Shown here: positions 39,901 to 48,745 of the stretch, in pieces
Layout of the letters: each line of letters opens with the position of its first letter
Position numbering within the stretch: the stretch's first letter is position 1
Assembly: GCF_000515275.1 (NCBI RefSeq)
Contig: NZ_KI911560.1
Coordinates: forward strand, 1,178,001 to 1,242,000
DNA from: Methylophilus sp. 5
Lineage (GTDB): Bacteria; Pseudomonadota; Gammaproteobacteria; Burkholderiales; Methylophilaceae
DNA: 64,000 nucleotides
Direction: 5' to 3'
Made by a program: the position numbers and the translations under genes
The notes under the pieces: generated by a model
The model's input: only the letters and a program-made list of their open reading frames with translations
Databases searched by the model: none
What the model was told of the DNA's origin: nothing

Positions 39901-40379
39901 AGAAACAGGCTACCCTTAGCGTTTAACGTACCCATAATTTCGGAACGGCTGTTGCCAATCACGCGATACAGTGCGCGACCAGCATCAGGCATGATGACAT
40001 CCAGCTGATTGCCTTTCGCCACGCCGAACTTGTAGAAATCAACAATGTTGACATTGGCGGTATGAATATACTGGGTGTGGGTCGCGCTGACCTCTTTCAC
40101 GGTCAGGTCACCGGCAATCACACCAGCCACAACGTTAGTATCTGCCATTGATGAGAGAGGCATGATCGCCGCGGCAAATGCACTCGCAACGACAAAACGC
40201 CATTTGCTCGAAGAGGTCAATGCTGCAGCAAGCATCCCGCTTGCCGCCGGCGCTTCGCCCACTTGACCACTCACATTAGATTTACCATGGGCACGGGCTG
40301 TTTCGGCGACTGCCACCCACGCTTGCTGGAGCTTGCTCCAGACCAAACGATAAACATGGTTTAAGGATGCTGCTTTCAT
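36957..40379 (-). CDS. Two-partner secretion exoprotein, HMW1/filamentous-haemagglutinin-like
   Basis: A 1140-residue secreted protein. The first ~75 residues are an extended signal peptide (ESPR) starting with LNHVYRLVWSKLQQAW, then a cleavage region near SSMA-DTN. Residues ~80-330 are a TPS secretion domain, including NQNGILFGKGSEVNVGNIVA, that docks to the partner transporter. A long Gly/Asn/Asp-rich beta-helix follows, with a YDG-like repeat near TKVFDGTNTVTD. The only two Cys in the protein are near the extreme C terminus (VACPTN and SNCI, 28 apart), an arrangement recalling HMW1 adhesins that stay tethered to the cell. It follows a good ribosome site AAGGAGA. Adhesion or contact function is inferred. 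Confidence 0.87.
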   Translation of the reverse strand: MKAASLNHVYRLVWSKLQQAWVAVAETARAHGKSNVSGQVGEAPAASGMLAAALTSSSKWRFVVASAFAAAIMPLSSMADTNVVAGVIAGDLTVKEVSATHTQYIHTANVNIVDFYKFGVAKGNQLDVIMPDAGRALYRVIGNSRSEIMGTLNAKGSLFLVNQNGILFGKGSEVNVGNIVASTLNISNEAFLQGNYQFTAGNLVGNIENRGVIKAQNEGYIVLLGKTVDNSGTLVASNGSVALGSAQTATLDFFGNGLVKVKLSGDALEATIKNSGSIYADGGLVQLATNARSSAINVSGIVEANQLVERNGMISLEGGDNAKVEVSGQLIAQGQGTTGGSIEVTGEQVALMNGALLDASGDTGGGKVLVGGDYQGKNDAVYNSRTTYVASGATIKADALQQGDGGKVVVWADNLTRYYGSISAQGGAASGNGGFVEVSGKQDLAFLGTVNVAAANGLGGSVLLDPETINLISGGSAVTDNASGTPDVAFGDNAGGTTNINVAGITGFSELFLQATKDINVNTAVTMNVDGNIRLEANNDINVNAALTTSGKGSINLKADADTDGVGNLAIGANITGPGGVILSAATLTHTAGNISANGDDKGFGHAGSIKITVAGLADLGTANITANGRVAPSASNGFNGGSVVIQAGSLNMTGSINTSGSNSGSPGNGNTTPTIVSVVPLKTLPIGNGGTGGKVDITTTGDAKVGNITTGAGNAGRTSIVSVASGEVSVKSTTGNVTVGDVSTKGGFNAIGNKVTLSAAGGTVAAGNIDTSAGTGRANTDGKSAGAVSITAAKGITVQAITASGADGNGTNKSGGAAGAVTLKTTAVDSDINFGAITVEGGDKTGTGIAGNGARILVQAVRDVYMNGDITSNRNEVPADAGKAVQLVAGRHFINNASPAGHTIKFNDGATGRWTIYSNDPTGDVKGSNLLATYDYKQYGTAFGGALLGTGNGFVHQVTPTVTATLAGTSTKVFDGTNTVTDLSGLTLTTSGVLDNDVVTFSPAALTSASFDTAAVGAGKAITTGATTITSAVTNEGKVIYNAYTTVSNNSTATGSITAVPVTPTPAGFASPRDDAGLGGLIPNNPILNTMFIVSLNPAAGDEDDLDAVACPTNEDHLGSTPILSSGVKLPDGVNSNCI

Positions 40380-40404
40380 GACACTTCTCCTTTAGTAAGA
40401 AACG

Positions 40405-40428
40405 CCACTGATCTTCCAAGACCAGTGG
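40405..40428 (-). promoter_or_regulatory. Hairpin in the leader of the TPS exoprotein gene
   Basis: CCACTGATCT, 4 bp, AGACCAGTGG is a 10-bp dyad with one mismatch, 26 bp upstream of the exoprotein ATG. As RNA it would sit just before the ribosome-binding site. It could affect translation or mRNA stability, or uncouple expression of the two TPS genes. Confidence 0.45.
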
Positions 40429-40504
40429 GTTACCATCACTTCTCTCAATTCCTGATATGGGTGTAATTTTGGTTCAGGAAATTATTTTTGTATGTAGCCC
40501 ACTA

Positions 40505-40534
40505 TGACTAATCCAACTCCAATTGGACTAGTCA
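40505..40534. promoter_or_regulatory. Dyad between the TPS transporter and exoprotein genes
   Basis: TGACTAATCCAA and TTGGACTAGTCA form a 12-bp inverted repeat with one mismatch and a 6-bp centre. It sits 126-155 bp upstream of the exoprotein start, where an operator or a partial terminator would be expected. No T-run follows, so an operator is more likely. The regulator is unknown. Confidence 0.4.
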
Positions 40535-40609
40535 ATATTCAGCGATGCTACTTACTTTTTTATATGTCCAGACTTATTGCCTGGATCATTGTTTACTAGC
40601 GGGGTGATA

Positions 40610-42316
40610 CTAGAAATTTTTTCTTAACTGGCCCCAGAGTTGGTACTCTGTATTACTTTCGGCAGCATCAAGATCGCGTTTCTGCTGTGTGTAGGTCGTG
40701 GTTAAAATCCATTGCCCCGGGAACTGAATATCAGTACCGACACCAACCATGTTAGACCTGACGTACCGACTGCTGCCAATCGGGTCATGGTTCAACTTGC
40801 CGCGGCCCGCATCAAAAAATGCAAATGGCGTGACGGACTGAATATAAGGCGTGACATCCGCACCGGTAGTCGCAAATGTTTTGCGCACGTCGGTGCCTAC
40901 CATCCAGCCTTGGTCAGCCTGGCTTGGAATCTCTGAAAATTGACGCCAGCGGTTAATGGCACCAATACCAAAGCGCTCAGCAATATCCAGGTTGTTACCG
41001 GCGCCCTGATAATCGGCCCGCACAATCCAGTTCACACCATTGTCAAACACTTGGGTACGGCTGGAGGTCCAGTTCCACTTCACAAAACTGCCTTGGGTAT
41101 CAAGTAATCCCCGGTCATTCGCTTTTGCCAGCGAGTCTTTATAAGAGACATTACCGCCAGTGACCAAGAAGCTCCATTGATAAGCCACACTACCGGTTTC
41201 GTTAATCCAGTCACCCACCAGGCCTAGCTCCAGGCTACTGATATCGCGACGATTATTAATCGAAAATGCATCAACATCATCATCTAAAATCTTGTAGTTA
41301 GTGCCCACTTTAAAGGCGACGCCTTTTTTGGTTTCACGCAACAACGGATGCTCAAGTGACGCATACAGATAATGCGCATCACCAGAGGCATCAAACTGCT
41401 TGAAATCACCGCCGAGCTTATAATCTACATAGCTATAGGCTAAGTTCATGATCGTGCCTGCACTGCCCACAGGAGTAAAATACAAGCCGCTTAACGAGCG
41501 CTGACCTTCATCTCTTGAAGTTTTACCGACTACGGCCAATTGGTCGCCACGGCCATTGAGGTTATTCACGGCCAAACCAAAGCCCAGCGTTTCGTGGTTG
41601 GTGTAGCGGTTACCATAAGTGTTTGCACTGACAAAACCACTGTATTTGGTTCTAGGTTCCACAGACACAGCCACATCTGAGCTACCGACCGCCTCACCGG
41701 GGTTAAGCTGTGAAGTCACCTGTATGCCCGGCAAGCCGTTCATCACCATAATGTTACGCACCAGGTTGCGCTCATTGAGCACATCACCCTTATTCAAGCC
41801 GTATTCTGACAATGACTGGAAATAAGGCTGATCCAGGCCTTGGCCAACTTCAGCTTTAACGTCACCCAATGTGCCCTCCAAAATAGAGAGCTCAACAACG
41901 GCCGCAGCTTCTGTGGTTTTCTGCAAATCCTGGGTGGGCAAATACACTTGCGTTAACAAATAGCCGCGCTGACGATAATAGTTACGCACCGTACCAACCG
42001 CTTCATTCAGTTCACGCAAGCCAATTTCATGGCCGGTCAGGTGCGCCAGTTGCGCAGCCAGCACTTCATCTGAAAATTGTTTGTTGCCAGAAAACTTAAA
42101 TTCTTTAACCACAATTTTGAGGCTGGATTTTTTTTGTTTTCTTTCTGGTGCAGGCGTTTCTTCAGGCACCTGAATGATCGGTCTTGGCTCAGGCAACACC
42201 GGTCTTGGTAAGTTTTGCTGAATGTCCGGCAAAGAAACACCGCCGGCCAGTACTTGCGATGTATAGCCGATTGCCAACAGCTGCAGCAGGCCTATACGCT
42301 TTAATTGTGTGTTCAA
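40610..42316 (-). CDS. Two-partner secretion outer-membrane transporter (TpsB, ShlB/FhaC/HecB family)
   Basis: A 568-residue Omp85-like transporter that exports the adjacent exoprotein. After the signal peptide a Pro-rich segment leads to POTRA domains (KIVVKEFKFSGNKQFSDEVL, then the LNERNLVRNIMVMNGLPGIQV region), and the rest is a 16-stranded beta-barrel ending in an aromatic FxF-type strand (LWGQLRKNF). The order transporter-exoprotein on one strand with a 230-bp gap is typical. Residues about 484-493, near DVTPYIQSV, are encoded by the exact DNA of a spacer of the CRISPR array at 57.8 kb. The reading frame is intact. Confidence 0.9.
   Translation of the reverse strand: MNTQLKRIGLLQLLAIGYTSQVLAGGVSLPDIQQNLPRPVLPEPRPIIQVPEETPAPERKQKKSSLKIVVKEFKFSGNKQFSDEVLAAQLAHLTGHEIGLRELNEAVGTVRNYYRQRGYLLTQVYLPTQDLQKTTEAAAVVELSILEGTLGDVKAEVGQGLDQPYFQSLSEYGLNKGDVLNERNLVRNIMVMNGLPGIQVTSQLNPGEAVGSSDVAVSVEPRTKYSGFVSANTYGNRYTNHETLGFGLAVNNLNGRGDQLAVVGKTSRDEGQRSLSGLYFTPVGSAGTIMNLAYSYVDYKLGGDFKQFDASGDAHYLYASLEHPLLRETKKGVAFKVGTNYKILDDDVDAFSINNRRDISSLELGLVGDWINETGSVAYQWSFLVTGGNVSYKDSLAKANDRGLLDTQGSFVKWNWTSSRTQVFDNGVNWIVRADYQGAGNNLDIAERFGIGAINRWRQFSEIPSQADQGWMVGTDVRKTFATTGADVTPYIQSVTPFAFFDAGRGKLNHDPIGSSRYVRSNMVGVGTDIQFPGQWILTTTYTQQKRDLDAAESNTEYQLWGQLRKNF
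40836..40865 (-). other. Protospacer: exact 30-bp match to CRISPR spacer 11
   Basis: These 30 bases, inside the TPS transporter gene, are identical to spacer 57761-57790. The match stops exactly at the repeat boundaries on both sides. In crRNA orientation (minus strand) the 3' flank, where a Cas9 PAM would lie, reads CGTCACGC. It differs from the NNNNGATT PAM of Neisseria Cas9; the PAM of this Cas9 is unknown. Confidence 0.97.
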
Positions 42317-42453
42317 GATGACTCCCCAAAAACTTTATAAAATCTATATCATTTAAATAGTATAACAACGCCAAAATTTACCTTAAAAAACACGCAAATA
42401 CTAACGTATTTTTACAATAAATCAGGCATTTAGTAGCATATTTGTAATTTTCG

Positions 42454-44727
42454 CTAGTATTCCAGCGCGTCCACATCAAGCACCCAGCGTACTTTTGCTT
42501 GCAGCGGATGTGTTCTTACCCAATCGACCGCCACCAAAAGCAGCTGCTGCAAGGCGCCGCGATGCACAGACTGCAACATCACATAGCCGCGTTCCATTTT
42601 GTTTAGCCTGGCAATGCCAGGGCGCACCGGGTCATACACCAACGGCTGCTCGGGCAAGGTTGCAGCGTGTGCCGAAACATACTCTCTGGCCGCCTGGCTA
42701 AAGTCGCTCAAAAACTGATTCACCAGCGCGTAATCAGCCGCCTCAGCCTTCATTACGGCGATATAGGTCGCCGGCGGAAACTGCATGGCCATGCGTTCTT
42801 GCAACAAATCATTAGCAAAATCGGCGTAGTTTTGCTCGCGCAAAGCGGCAAATAAAGCATGCTGCGGAAAAGCGGTTTGTACCAGCACCTCCCCTGGCTT
42901 GTCTCCGCGACCGGCGCGACCAGCCACCTGCATCAGCTGGGCAAACAGGCGCTCGCTGGCACGATAATCCGGGCTATACAGCGCACCATCGACATCCAGC
43001 ACGCCAACTAGCGTCAAATTGGCAAAGTCATGGCCTTTGGCCAGCATTTGCGTACCAATTAAAATATCAATTTGACCGGCATGTACCGCGGACAACAGCT
43101 CAGTTAAGGCATCCTTGGCCTGAATGGTGTCTCTATCCACCCGCGCAACGCGCGCTTGCGGAAAAAGCTGTTGCATACTTTCTTCAACGCGCTGTGTGGC
43201 CTGGCCAATCGGGCGCAAATCAGGGTTACCGCAACTAGGGCATTGCACAGGAATCGGCTGCTCATCGCCACAATGATGGCAACGCAAGACACGCTGGCGC
43301 AAGTGCAACACAGCTTTGGCCGAGCAGCGGCGGCAGTCTGCCAGCCACTGGCAAGCAGAGCAATGCAGTACCGGCGCGTAACCTCGACGATTAATAAATA
43401 GCAAGCTCTGCTCACCTCGCTGCAAACGCAGCTCAATCGCCTGCTTTAACTGCGGCGTGAGCCCGGCTTCTGGCGGACTGTGCGTAGTATCTATGCAAAA
43501 AATGCGGGGTAATTTTGCCTGGGCAGCCGCGCGTTTGGTTAAGGTCAGCAATCGGTAGCTTGGCTTTTTGGCAGCCGACGCGCCTTGCCCCTGGTCACCC
43601 GTGGCGTTATACCAGCTTTCCAGCGAAGGCGTTGCACTGCCCAGCACCACCGGAATCCCGCATTGCTTGGCACGCACCAGCGCCACATCCCGCGCATGGT
43701 AACGCATACCATCTTGCTGCTTGTAAGAGGTGTCATGCTCCTCATCGAGAATCATCAGTTTGAGATGCGGCATGGGCGTAAAAACACTCAACCGGGTGCC
43801 GATGACGATGCGCGCCACCCCAGACTGGGCCGCCTGCCAGTTTTGCAAGCGCTCACTCTCGCTTAAATGGCTATGCAACGTCACCAACGGAAACTCACTC
43901 AGGCGACGACGAAAGCGGCTTTCAAGCTGCGGGGTAAGGTTAATTTCCGGCACCATGATCAGTGCTTGCGCGTGCGGCTCCGCGAGCACGGTTTGCAGCA
44001 AGCGAATATACACCTCAGTTTTGCCGGAGCCTGTCACCCCAAATAACAACCAGGGCTGAAAACGATTCAGCCCTTTTAAAATGGCGTTTACGGCATCGGC
44101 TTGCTCATTATTGAGTGTCGGCGCCTGGTCTGAGGCGGGTAGAGAAGGGCGGGTCGCAATCACCTCGCGCCTGGTCACAAACCCACCATCAAGCAATGGC
44201 TGCATCGCTTTGCGCCAAGTGGCAGACACTTCACCCAGCACTGCTTCACTGCATTCATCATACTGCTGCAAACAGGCAATCAGCCTGGTGAGCACTTGTT
44301 GCCGTTTGCCGACAAAGTCTTCCGGGATCGCCTGCGCCAAGTGGTATACCCACATTGTGCGCGTCACCGCGGGTTTAATCTGGCGCAAACGTAGCGGCAA
44401 GCTAGCCAACACGGTTTGCCCAAAAGGGTAGTGATAATAGTCGGCGCAAAATCGCAGCAACTTTAAAGTGGCCGCATCAAACGGCACATCGTCAAACACT
44501 TGCAGCACGGCTTTGAGCTTATGCTGCGGCACATCCGTTTCAGTCAGCAGCGCCATCACAATCCCAACCAATTGCCGCCCGGCAAAAGGCACCACCACGC
44601 GATTGCCTACACAAATAGGCAGGCCAGGGTTCAAATAATCAAACCAGCGATCCAATGGCACATCCAGCACCACGCGCACAATGCTGGCAGGAGAGATGGC
44701 CTCAAGGTCGGTGGCGGTTGAACACAT
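42454..44727 (-). CDS. priA: Primosomal protein N' (replication restart helicase)
   Basis: A 757-residue superfamily 2 helicase that reloads the replisome at stalled forks. Motifs include Walker A LFGVTGSGKTEVY, the DEEH box in LILDEEHDTSYK, and the motif VLGSATPSLESW. The zinc-binding region between helicase lobes has CSAC, CRRC, CHHC and CPSC pairs. It starts upstream of argS on the opposite strand; the two divergent genes share a 59-bp gap. Confidence 0.96.
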   Translation of the reverse strand: MCSTATDLEAISPASIVRVVLDVPLDRWFDYLNPGLPICVGNRVVVPFAGRQLVGIVMALLTETDVPQHKLKAVLQVFDDVPFDAATLKLLRFCADYYHYPFGQTVLASLPLRLRQIKPAVTRTMWVYHLAQAIPEDFVGKRQQVLTRLIACLQQYDECSEAVLGEVSATWRKAMQPLLDGGFVTRREVIATRPSLPASDQAPTLNNEQADAVNAILKGLNRFQPWLLFGVTGSGKTEVYIRLLQTVLAEPHAQALIMVPEINLTPQLESRFRRRLSEFPLVTLHSHLSESERLQNWQAAQSGVARIVIGTRLSVFTPMPHLKLMILDEEHDTSYKQQDGMRYHARDVALVRAKQCGIPVVLGSATPSLESWYNATGDQGQGASAAKKPSYRLLTLTKRAAAQAKLPRIFCIDTTHSPPEAGLTPQLKQAIELRLQRGEQSLLFINRRGYAPVLHCSACQWLADCRRCSAKAVLHLRQRVLRCHHCGDEQPIPVQCPSCGNPDLRPIGQATQRVEESMQQLFPQARVARVDRDTIQAKDALTELLSAVHAGQIDILIGTQMLAKGHDFANLTLVGVLDVDGALYSPDYRASERLFAQLMQVAGRAGRGDKPGEVLVQTAFPQHALFAALREQNYADFANDLLQERMAMQFPPATYIAVMKAEAADYALVNQFLSDFSQAAREYVSAHAATLPEQPLVYDPVRPGIARLNKMERGYVMLQSVHRGALQQLLLVAVDWVRTHPLQAKVRWVLDVDALEY

Positions 44728-44786
44728 GGGTGAAAATGGCTAATTAGGTTAAAATGGCGGTTTGATTATTCAGCGTCATTTTAACC

Positions 44787-46445
44787 TTGAAACAAACGAT
44801 CACAGAACTCATTCTGCAAGCGGTGCAACCACTGGTAGAAGACACCTCCAGCCTCAATATCATTCTTGAGCGGCCAAAGTCTGCCGACCATGGTGATTTT
44901 GCGACCAATATCGCCATGCAACTGGCCAAGCCTTTAAAACAAAATCCGCGTGCAATTGCGCAACAGATTATTGATGCCTTGCCCGCCAACAACGTCATTA
45001 GCAAGGTAGACATTGCAGGCGCTGGCTTTATCAATTTCTTTGTATCGGCAGATAGCAAGCAGGCGATTGTGCATGAGGTTTTGCAATCAGGTGCCGCCTT
45101 TGGCCGCAATCAGCTTGGTCAACATGAAAAAGTACAGGTGGAATTCGTCTCTGCCAATCCAACCGGCCCTTTGCATGTTGGTCACGGCCGTGGTGCGGCG
45201 GTGGGCGATTGCTTATGCCGCCTGTTAGATGCCAATGGCTGGGATGTTACGCGTGAGTTTTATTACAACGATGCTGGCGCGCAAATCGACAACCTGACCA
45301 AGTCAGTGCTGGCACGCGTGCAAGGCCTAGGCCCGGACGATGCAGGCTTCCCCGAAGATGGTTATCGTGGCGACTATATTGTTGATATTGCCCAGGCCTA
45401 CCAGGCCAAAGCCACCATCATTGCCGATGACATGCAAGTGACCGCTAGCGGTGACGTGCAGGATACCGAGTCTATCCGTAAGTTTGCCGTGGCTTACTTG
45501 CGCCATGAGCAAGACCTCGACTTACAGGCTTTTCAGATCAAATTTGATGTGTTTTCACTCGAAAGCGCTTTATACAGTGAAGGCAAAGTAGAAAATACCG
45601 TGCAATCCCTGATTGCCAGCGGCCACACCTACGAGCAAGACGACGCCTTATGGCTGCGCACCACCGAGTTTGGCGATGACAAAGACCGCGTCATGCGCAA
45701 AAAAGAAGGTGGCTTTACCTACTTTGTGCCCGACGTCGCTTACCACCGCGAAAAATGGAACCGCGGCTTTAAACGCGTGATCAACGAGCAGGGCGCAGAC
45801 CACCACAGCACCATTACCCGGGTGCGTGCTGGCCTGCAAGCGCTCAATGTCGGCATTCCGCAAGGCTGGCCGGAGTACGTGCTGCATCAAATGGTCACCG
45901 TCATGCGTGGTGGCGAAGAGGTCAAACTGTCCAAGCGCGCTGGCAGCTATGTCACACTGCGCGACCTGATTGAAGAGGTTGGCTGCGATGCCACGCGCTA
46001 CTTCCTGGCGGCGCGCAGTGCAGACTCGCAACTGGTGTTTGATATTGACCTCGCGCGCGCGCAAACCAATGACAACCCGGTCTATTACATTCAGTATGCG
46101 CATGCCCGCATTTGCAGTGTGCTCAACCAGTGGAACGGCGACGTAGCCAGCTTAACCGCGGCTGAACTCTCGCCGCTGCAAAGCGCCACTGAAACCACCC
46201 TGATGCAAGCGCTGGGCCAATACCCTGAAGTGGTCAGCAGCGCCTGCCAGGCGTTGGCGCCACACATGGTGGCCAACTACCTCAAGGAGCTAGCCAGTGC
46301 CTTGCATAGTTATTACAATGACACCAAATTTTTGGTGGATGAGCCGCAGGTTAAACTGGCACGCTTGGCGCTGATCACCGCCACACGGTCCGTATTGCGC
46401 AACGGCTTGTCTTTACTGGGTGTCAGTGCCCCAGAAAAAATGTAA
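44787..46445 (+). CDS. argS: Arginyl-tRNA synthetase
   Basis: Charges tRNA-Arg. The 552-residue class I synthetase has the HIGH-like HVGH in [17 protein letters not shown], the KMSKS-like region [12 protein letters not shown], and the C-terminal DALR anticodon domain. I see no ATG at the N terminus; the TTG at 44787 gives the protein start MKQTITELI, and an in-frame stop lies 8 codons upstream. A TTG start would lower translation. SPOR and dsbA genes follow on the same strand. Confidence 0.95.
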   Translation: MKQTITELILQAVQPLVEDTSSLNIILERPKSADHGDFATNIAMQLAKPLKQNPRAIAQQIIDALPANNVISKVDIAGAGFINFFVSADSKQAIVHEVLQSGAAFGRNQLGQHEKVQVEFVSANPTGPLHVGHGRGAAVGDCLCRLLDANGWDVTREFYYNDAGAQIDNLTKSVLARVQGLGPDDAGFPEDGYRGDYIVDIAQAYQAKATIIADDMQVTASGDVQDTESIRKFAVAYLRHEQDLDLQAFQIKFDVFSLESALYSEGKVENTVQSLIASGHTYEQDDALWLRTTEFGDDKDRVMRKKEGGFTYFVPDVAYHREKWNRGFKRVINEQGADHHSTITRVRAGLQALNVGIPQGWPEYVLHQMVTVMRGGEEVKLSKRAGSYVTLRDLIEEVGCDATRYFLAARSADSQLVFDIDLARAQTNDNPVYYIQYAHARICSVLNQWNGDVASLTAAELSPLQSATETTLMQALGQYPEVVSSACQALAPHMVANYLKELASALHSYYNDTKFLVDEPQVKLARLALITATRSVLRNGLSLLGVSAPEKM

Positions 46446-46490
46446 GCATCCTGCTCAATAAATGCTTAAATTGATTGGTAAACATCACAC

Positions 46491-47081
46491 ATGAGTCGCG
46501 ACTACAAACCCTCACAAGCCAAAGCAAAAAGTAAAAGCAGCGGCAGCACCTTTTTTAATGGCCTGTTGGTGGGCTTGTTTTTGGGCGTGGCACTCACCGT
46601 GGCGCTGATCATCTACATCAAAGGCGATCATAGCCCGTTTTCCAGTGCGTTTAAAAAGGACGACGACCAGCAAGAAATCCCCATTAAAAGCACCGTGACC
46701 GAAGAAGAAGTCAAACCAGGCAGCGCTTCGATCGAAGACCCGAACAAGTTTGATTTCTATACGATTTTGCCTGATACCGAAAGCAAAATTAGCGAACAGC
46801 AAGTGAAAAAGAACCCCACCATCAAGCAAGAAAGCTATTTTGTGCAGGTGGGCGCGTTTGCCAAAGAAGATGACGCCAACAACCTCAAAACCAGGCTGGC
46901 ATTGGTCGGTTTCGAGGCATTTGTACAAACCGCAGACATTCCCAATAAAGGCACCATGCACCGCGTGCGCATCGGCCCGCTCAATGATTTGGCCAAAATC
47001 AACAAAATCAGCCACGATCTGGAAACCAATGGCTTCCAGGCCAATCTGATCAAGGTCAATATCGAATCTTCAAACCATTAA
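46491..47081 (+). CDS. SPOR-domain membrane protein
   Basis: A 196-residue bitopic inner-membrane protein. A short cytoplasmic Lys-rich head is followed by one membrane helix (NGLLVGLFLGVALTVALIIYI), a charged linker and a C-terminal SPOR domain (SYFVQVGAFAKEDDANNLKTRL, then HRVRIGPL). SPOR domains bind septal peptidoglycan, so a role at the division site is likely, as for FtsN. Its size is smaller than typical FtsN. It is encoded between argS and dsbA, the usual betaproteobacterial order. Confidence 0.88.
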   Translation: MSRDYKPSQAKAKSKSSGSTFFNGLLVGLFLGVALTVALIIYIKGDHSPFSSAFKKDDDQQEIPIKSTVTEEEVKPGSASIEDPNKFDFYTILPDTESKISEQQVKKNPTIKQESYFVQVGAFAKEDDANNLKTRLALVGFEAFVQTADIPNKGTMHRVRIGPLNDLAKINKISHDLETNGFQANLIKVNIESSNH

Positions 47082-47152
47082 TGCCGCTGTCATCGCATAG
47101 GCAGCTGCCACGTTAATGCATAACGTTACACAAAACTTAGGAAACTGACTTT

Positions 47153-47797
47153 ATGAAAAATATGTTGTTGAGTTTGATGCTTTTTGCTGGCTTCACCGCA
47201 AGCACCGCTTGGGCAGACCCGCAAATGGGTCAGCAGTTTGATCAGGTTGCACAACAAATTTCGACTGACCAACCAGCCAAAATCGAAGTCATGGAAATTT
47301 TCTGGTACGGCTGTCCGCATTGTTACCACATGGAGCAGCCACTGGACGCCTGGGTCAAAAAACTCCCCGCCGATGTGTACTTTAAACGCATGCCAGCCTT
47401 GCCTAATGCAAACTGGGCACCAATGGCAAAAGCCTATTTCGCCATGCAAGAACTCGGCGTGCTGGATAAATTGCACACCCAGTTGTTTGACGCGATTCAT
47501 AAAGCTAAAACACTGAACCCGGCTGACGAAGCCGCGGCCATTGACTGGATCACCAAGCAAGGTGGCCTGGACAAAATCAAGGTCGAAAAAGCCTTTAAGT
47601 CGTTTGCCACCAATATGCAAATGAATAAAGCCATGCAAGTATTCCGCTCTTCTGGTGCCACGGGTGTACCTAGCCTGATTATTGATGGCAAATACATCAC
47701 CGGCAGCTCGATGGCCGGCGGTAATGAAACAGCCCTGCAAACCGCAGACTTTATTATTCAGAATGTGCGCAAAGACAAAGCTACTGGTAAAAAATAA
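47153..47797 (+). CDS. dsbA: Thiol:disulfide interchange protein DsbA
   Basis: A 214-residue periplasmic thioredoxin-fold oxidase that introduces disulfide bonds into exported proteins. The signal peptide ends near STAWA-DPQ. The redox motif is C54-P-H-C57 in FWYGCPHCYH, the usual CPHC of DsbA, and the cis-Pro loop ATGVPSLIIDG is present. It has its own likely promoter region of about 70 bp after the SPOR gene. A clear terminator follows. Confidence 0.95.
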   Translation: MKNMLLSLMLFAGFTASTAWADPQMGQQFDQVAQQISTDQPAKIEVMEIFWYGCPHCYHMEQPLDAWVKKLPADVYFKRMPALPNANWAPMAKAYFAMQELGVLDKLHTQLFDAIHKAKTLNPADEAAAIDWITKQGGLDKIKVEKAFKSFATNMQMNKAMQVFRSSGATGVPSLIIDGKYITGSSMAGGNETALQTADFIIQNVRKDKATGKK

Positions 47798-47814
47798 TCT
47801 AGCCACTGCCCGCT

Positions 47815-47850
47815 CAAAAACGCCTAATGTGATGCATCAGGCGTTTTTTT
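47815..47850 (+). terminator. Intrinsic terminator after dsbA
   Basis: AAAAACGCCTAATG paired with CATCAGGCGTTTTTTT gives a stem followed by seven T. It ends the argS-SPOR-dsbA transcript. Confidence 0.85.
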
Positions 47851-47873
47851 GTTTTAAGCGCCTGCAAACCATC

Positions 47874-47911
47874 TTTGCCGCGGATGAACGCAGATACACG
47901 CGGATAAAACC
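47874..47911. repeat. Short dispersed repeat (CCGCGGATGAACGCAGAT type)
   Basis: A GCCGCGGATGAACGCAGAT motif followed by ACACGCGGATAAA. Related sequences occur as an inverted pair at 61432-61617, upstream of ettA. This resembles small REP-like intergenic repeats; I do not know a function. Confidence 0.5.
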
Positions 47912-47974
47912 TTATAGGATTTCATGACTGAGAATTTTCAGAATAGACGTTGCAAGGAATCTTACAAAGCATTC

Positions 47975-48526
47975 TTTTCGCCTTGTTGGCGAGTTACTTT
48001 TTTTGCTTGCCCCAAAAAAGTAACCAAAAAGAGGGCACCCAGCCATCACGGCCTGACGGCTCCCTTGCGTTGCTCAACAAAATAAGCCGGTCACGAAACT
48101 CGCCCTGACAAGCCACACAAAACGTGGCTTGCTGCGGAGCTCAAACAGCCGATGGCCGACTACTCCCACTTCGTCTCCGCTACTCAGCGTGATGGGATGG
48201 GACTTCTCTCACCTAAGTAACATCGCCGAGGTTTGGACGGTTCAAAAACCAGATTCTTTTTTCTTTAATTCGCTAACGGTTGCAGTCGGATGGTGTTCGG
48301 GGTCCCCATCTGACGCGCCGAGCAACGCAGGATTGGCGGGAGTTGTCGGTCATCGGCTGTTCGAGTTCCGCGGTGGCTTGCGTCTTTTGCAAGCCGCTAG
48401 GGCGAGTTTCGATGACCGCCCGACAAGCCGAGTAGCACAGGAAACAAGCGGAAGCTGGGGTGCATTTCTTTTGGTTACTTATTCTTTGGGCAAGCAAAGA
48501 AAAGTAACTCGCCGAAAAGGCGAAAA
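47975..48526. repeat. Structured palindromic intergenic element, copy 4
   Basis: Fourth copy, between the convergent dsbA and potassium-channel genes. It is the most divergent one. The left arm is a hybrid (AAATAAG outside, CCCACTT inside, which do not pair), while the right arm has a third pair type, GGCGGG/CCGCCC. The apical hairpins still fold: ACAAGCCAC, 7 nt, GTGGCTTGC with one mismatch at the base (48108-48132) and GGCTTGC, 7 nt, GCAAGCC (48375-48395). A tail to about 48690 resembles the tail of copy 3. Confidence 0.78.
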
Positions 48527-48745
48527 GCAACCTAACAAACAACTACAAAACCCGCGTGGGCATCAATACCCATCCTACGTCGCGCCCAGCAAGGCGAAAA
48601 GAAACCACCCAACCAAAGAGCAACCTTTTATTGTCATCAGACGTCGCCTGGATTCCGATCTACGCCGCAATGACGGTATGAAGGTGGTCACCCAGAGGCA
48701 ATAACACCCTAACAATGACCTTATTAGCCAATTCTAACCAATGCA

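Noticed and set aside
36973-40266. Several open frames on the plus strand opposite the TPS exoprotein gene
   Set aside because: They are hydrophobic or low-complexity mirror readings of a repetitive gene with no ribosome sites or domains.
42340-42400. TTGGCG...GTTGT upstream of the TPS transporter as a second sigma-54 promoter
   Set aside because: The -12 GC and the fixed spacing to the -24 GG are missing; a TATACT -10-like box in the same place is equally plausible.
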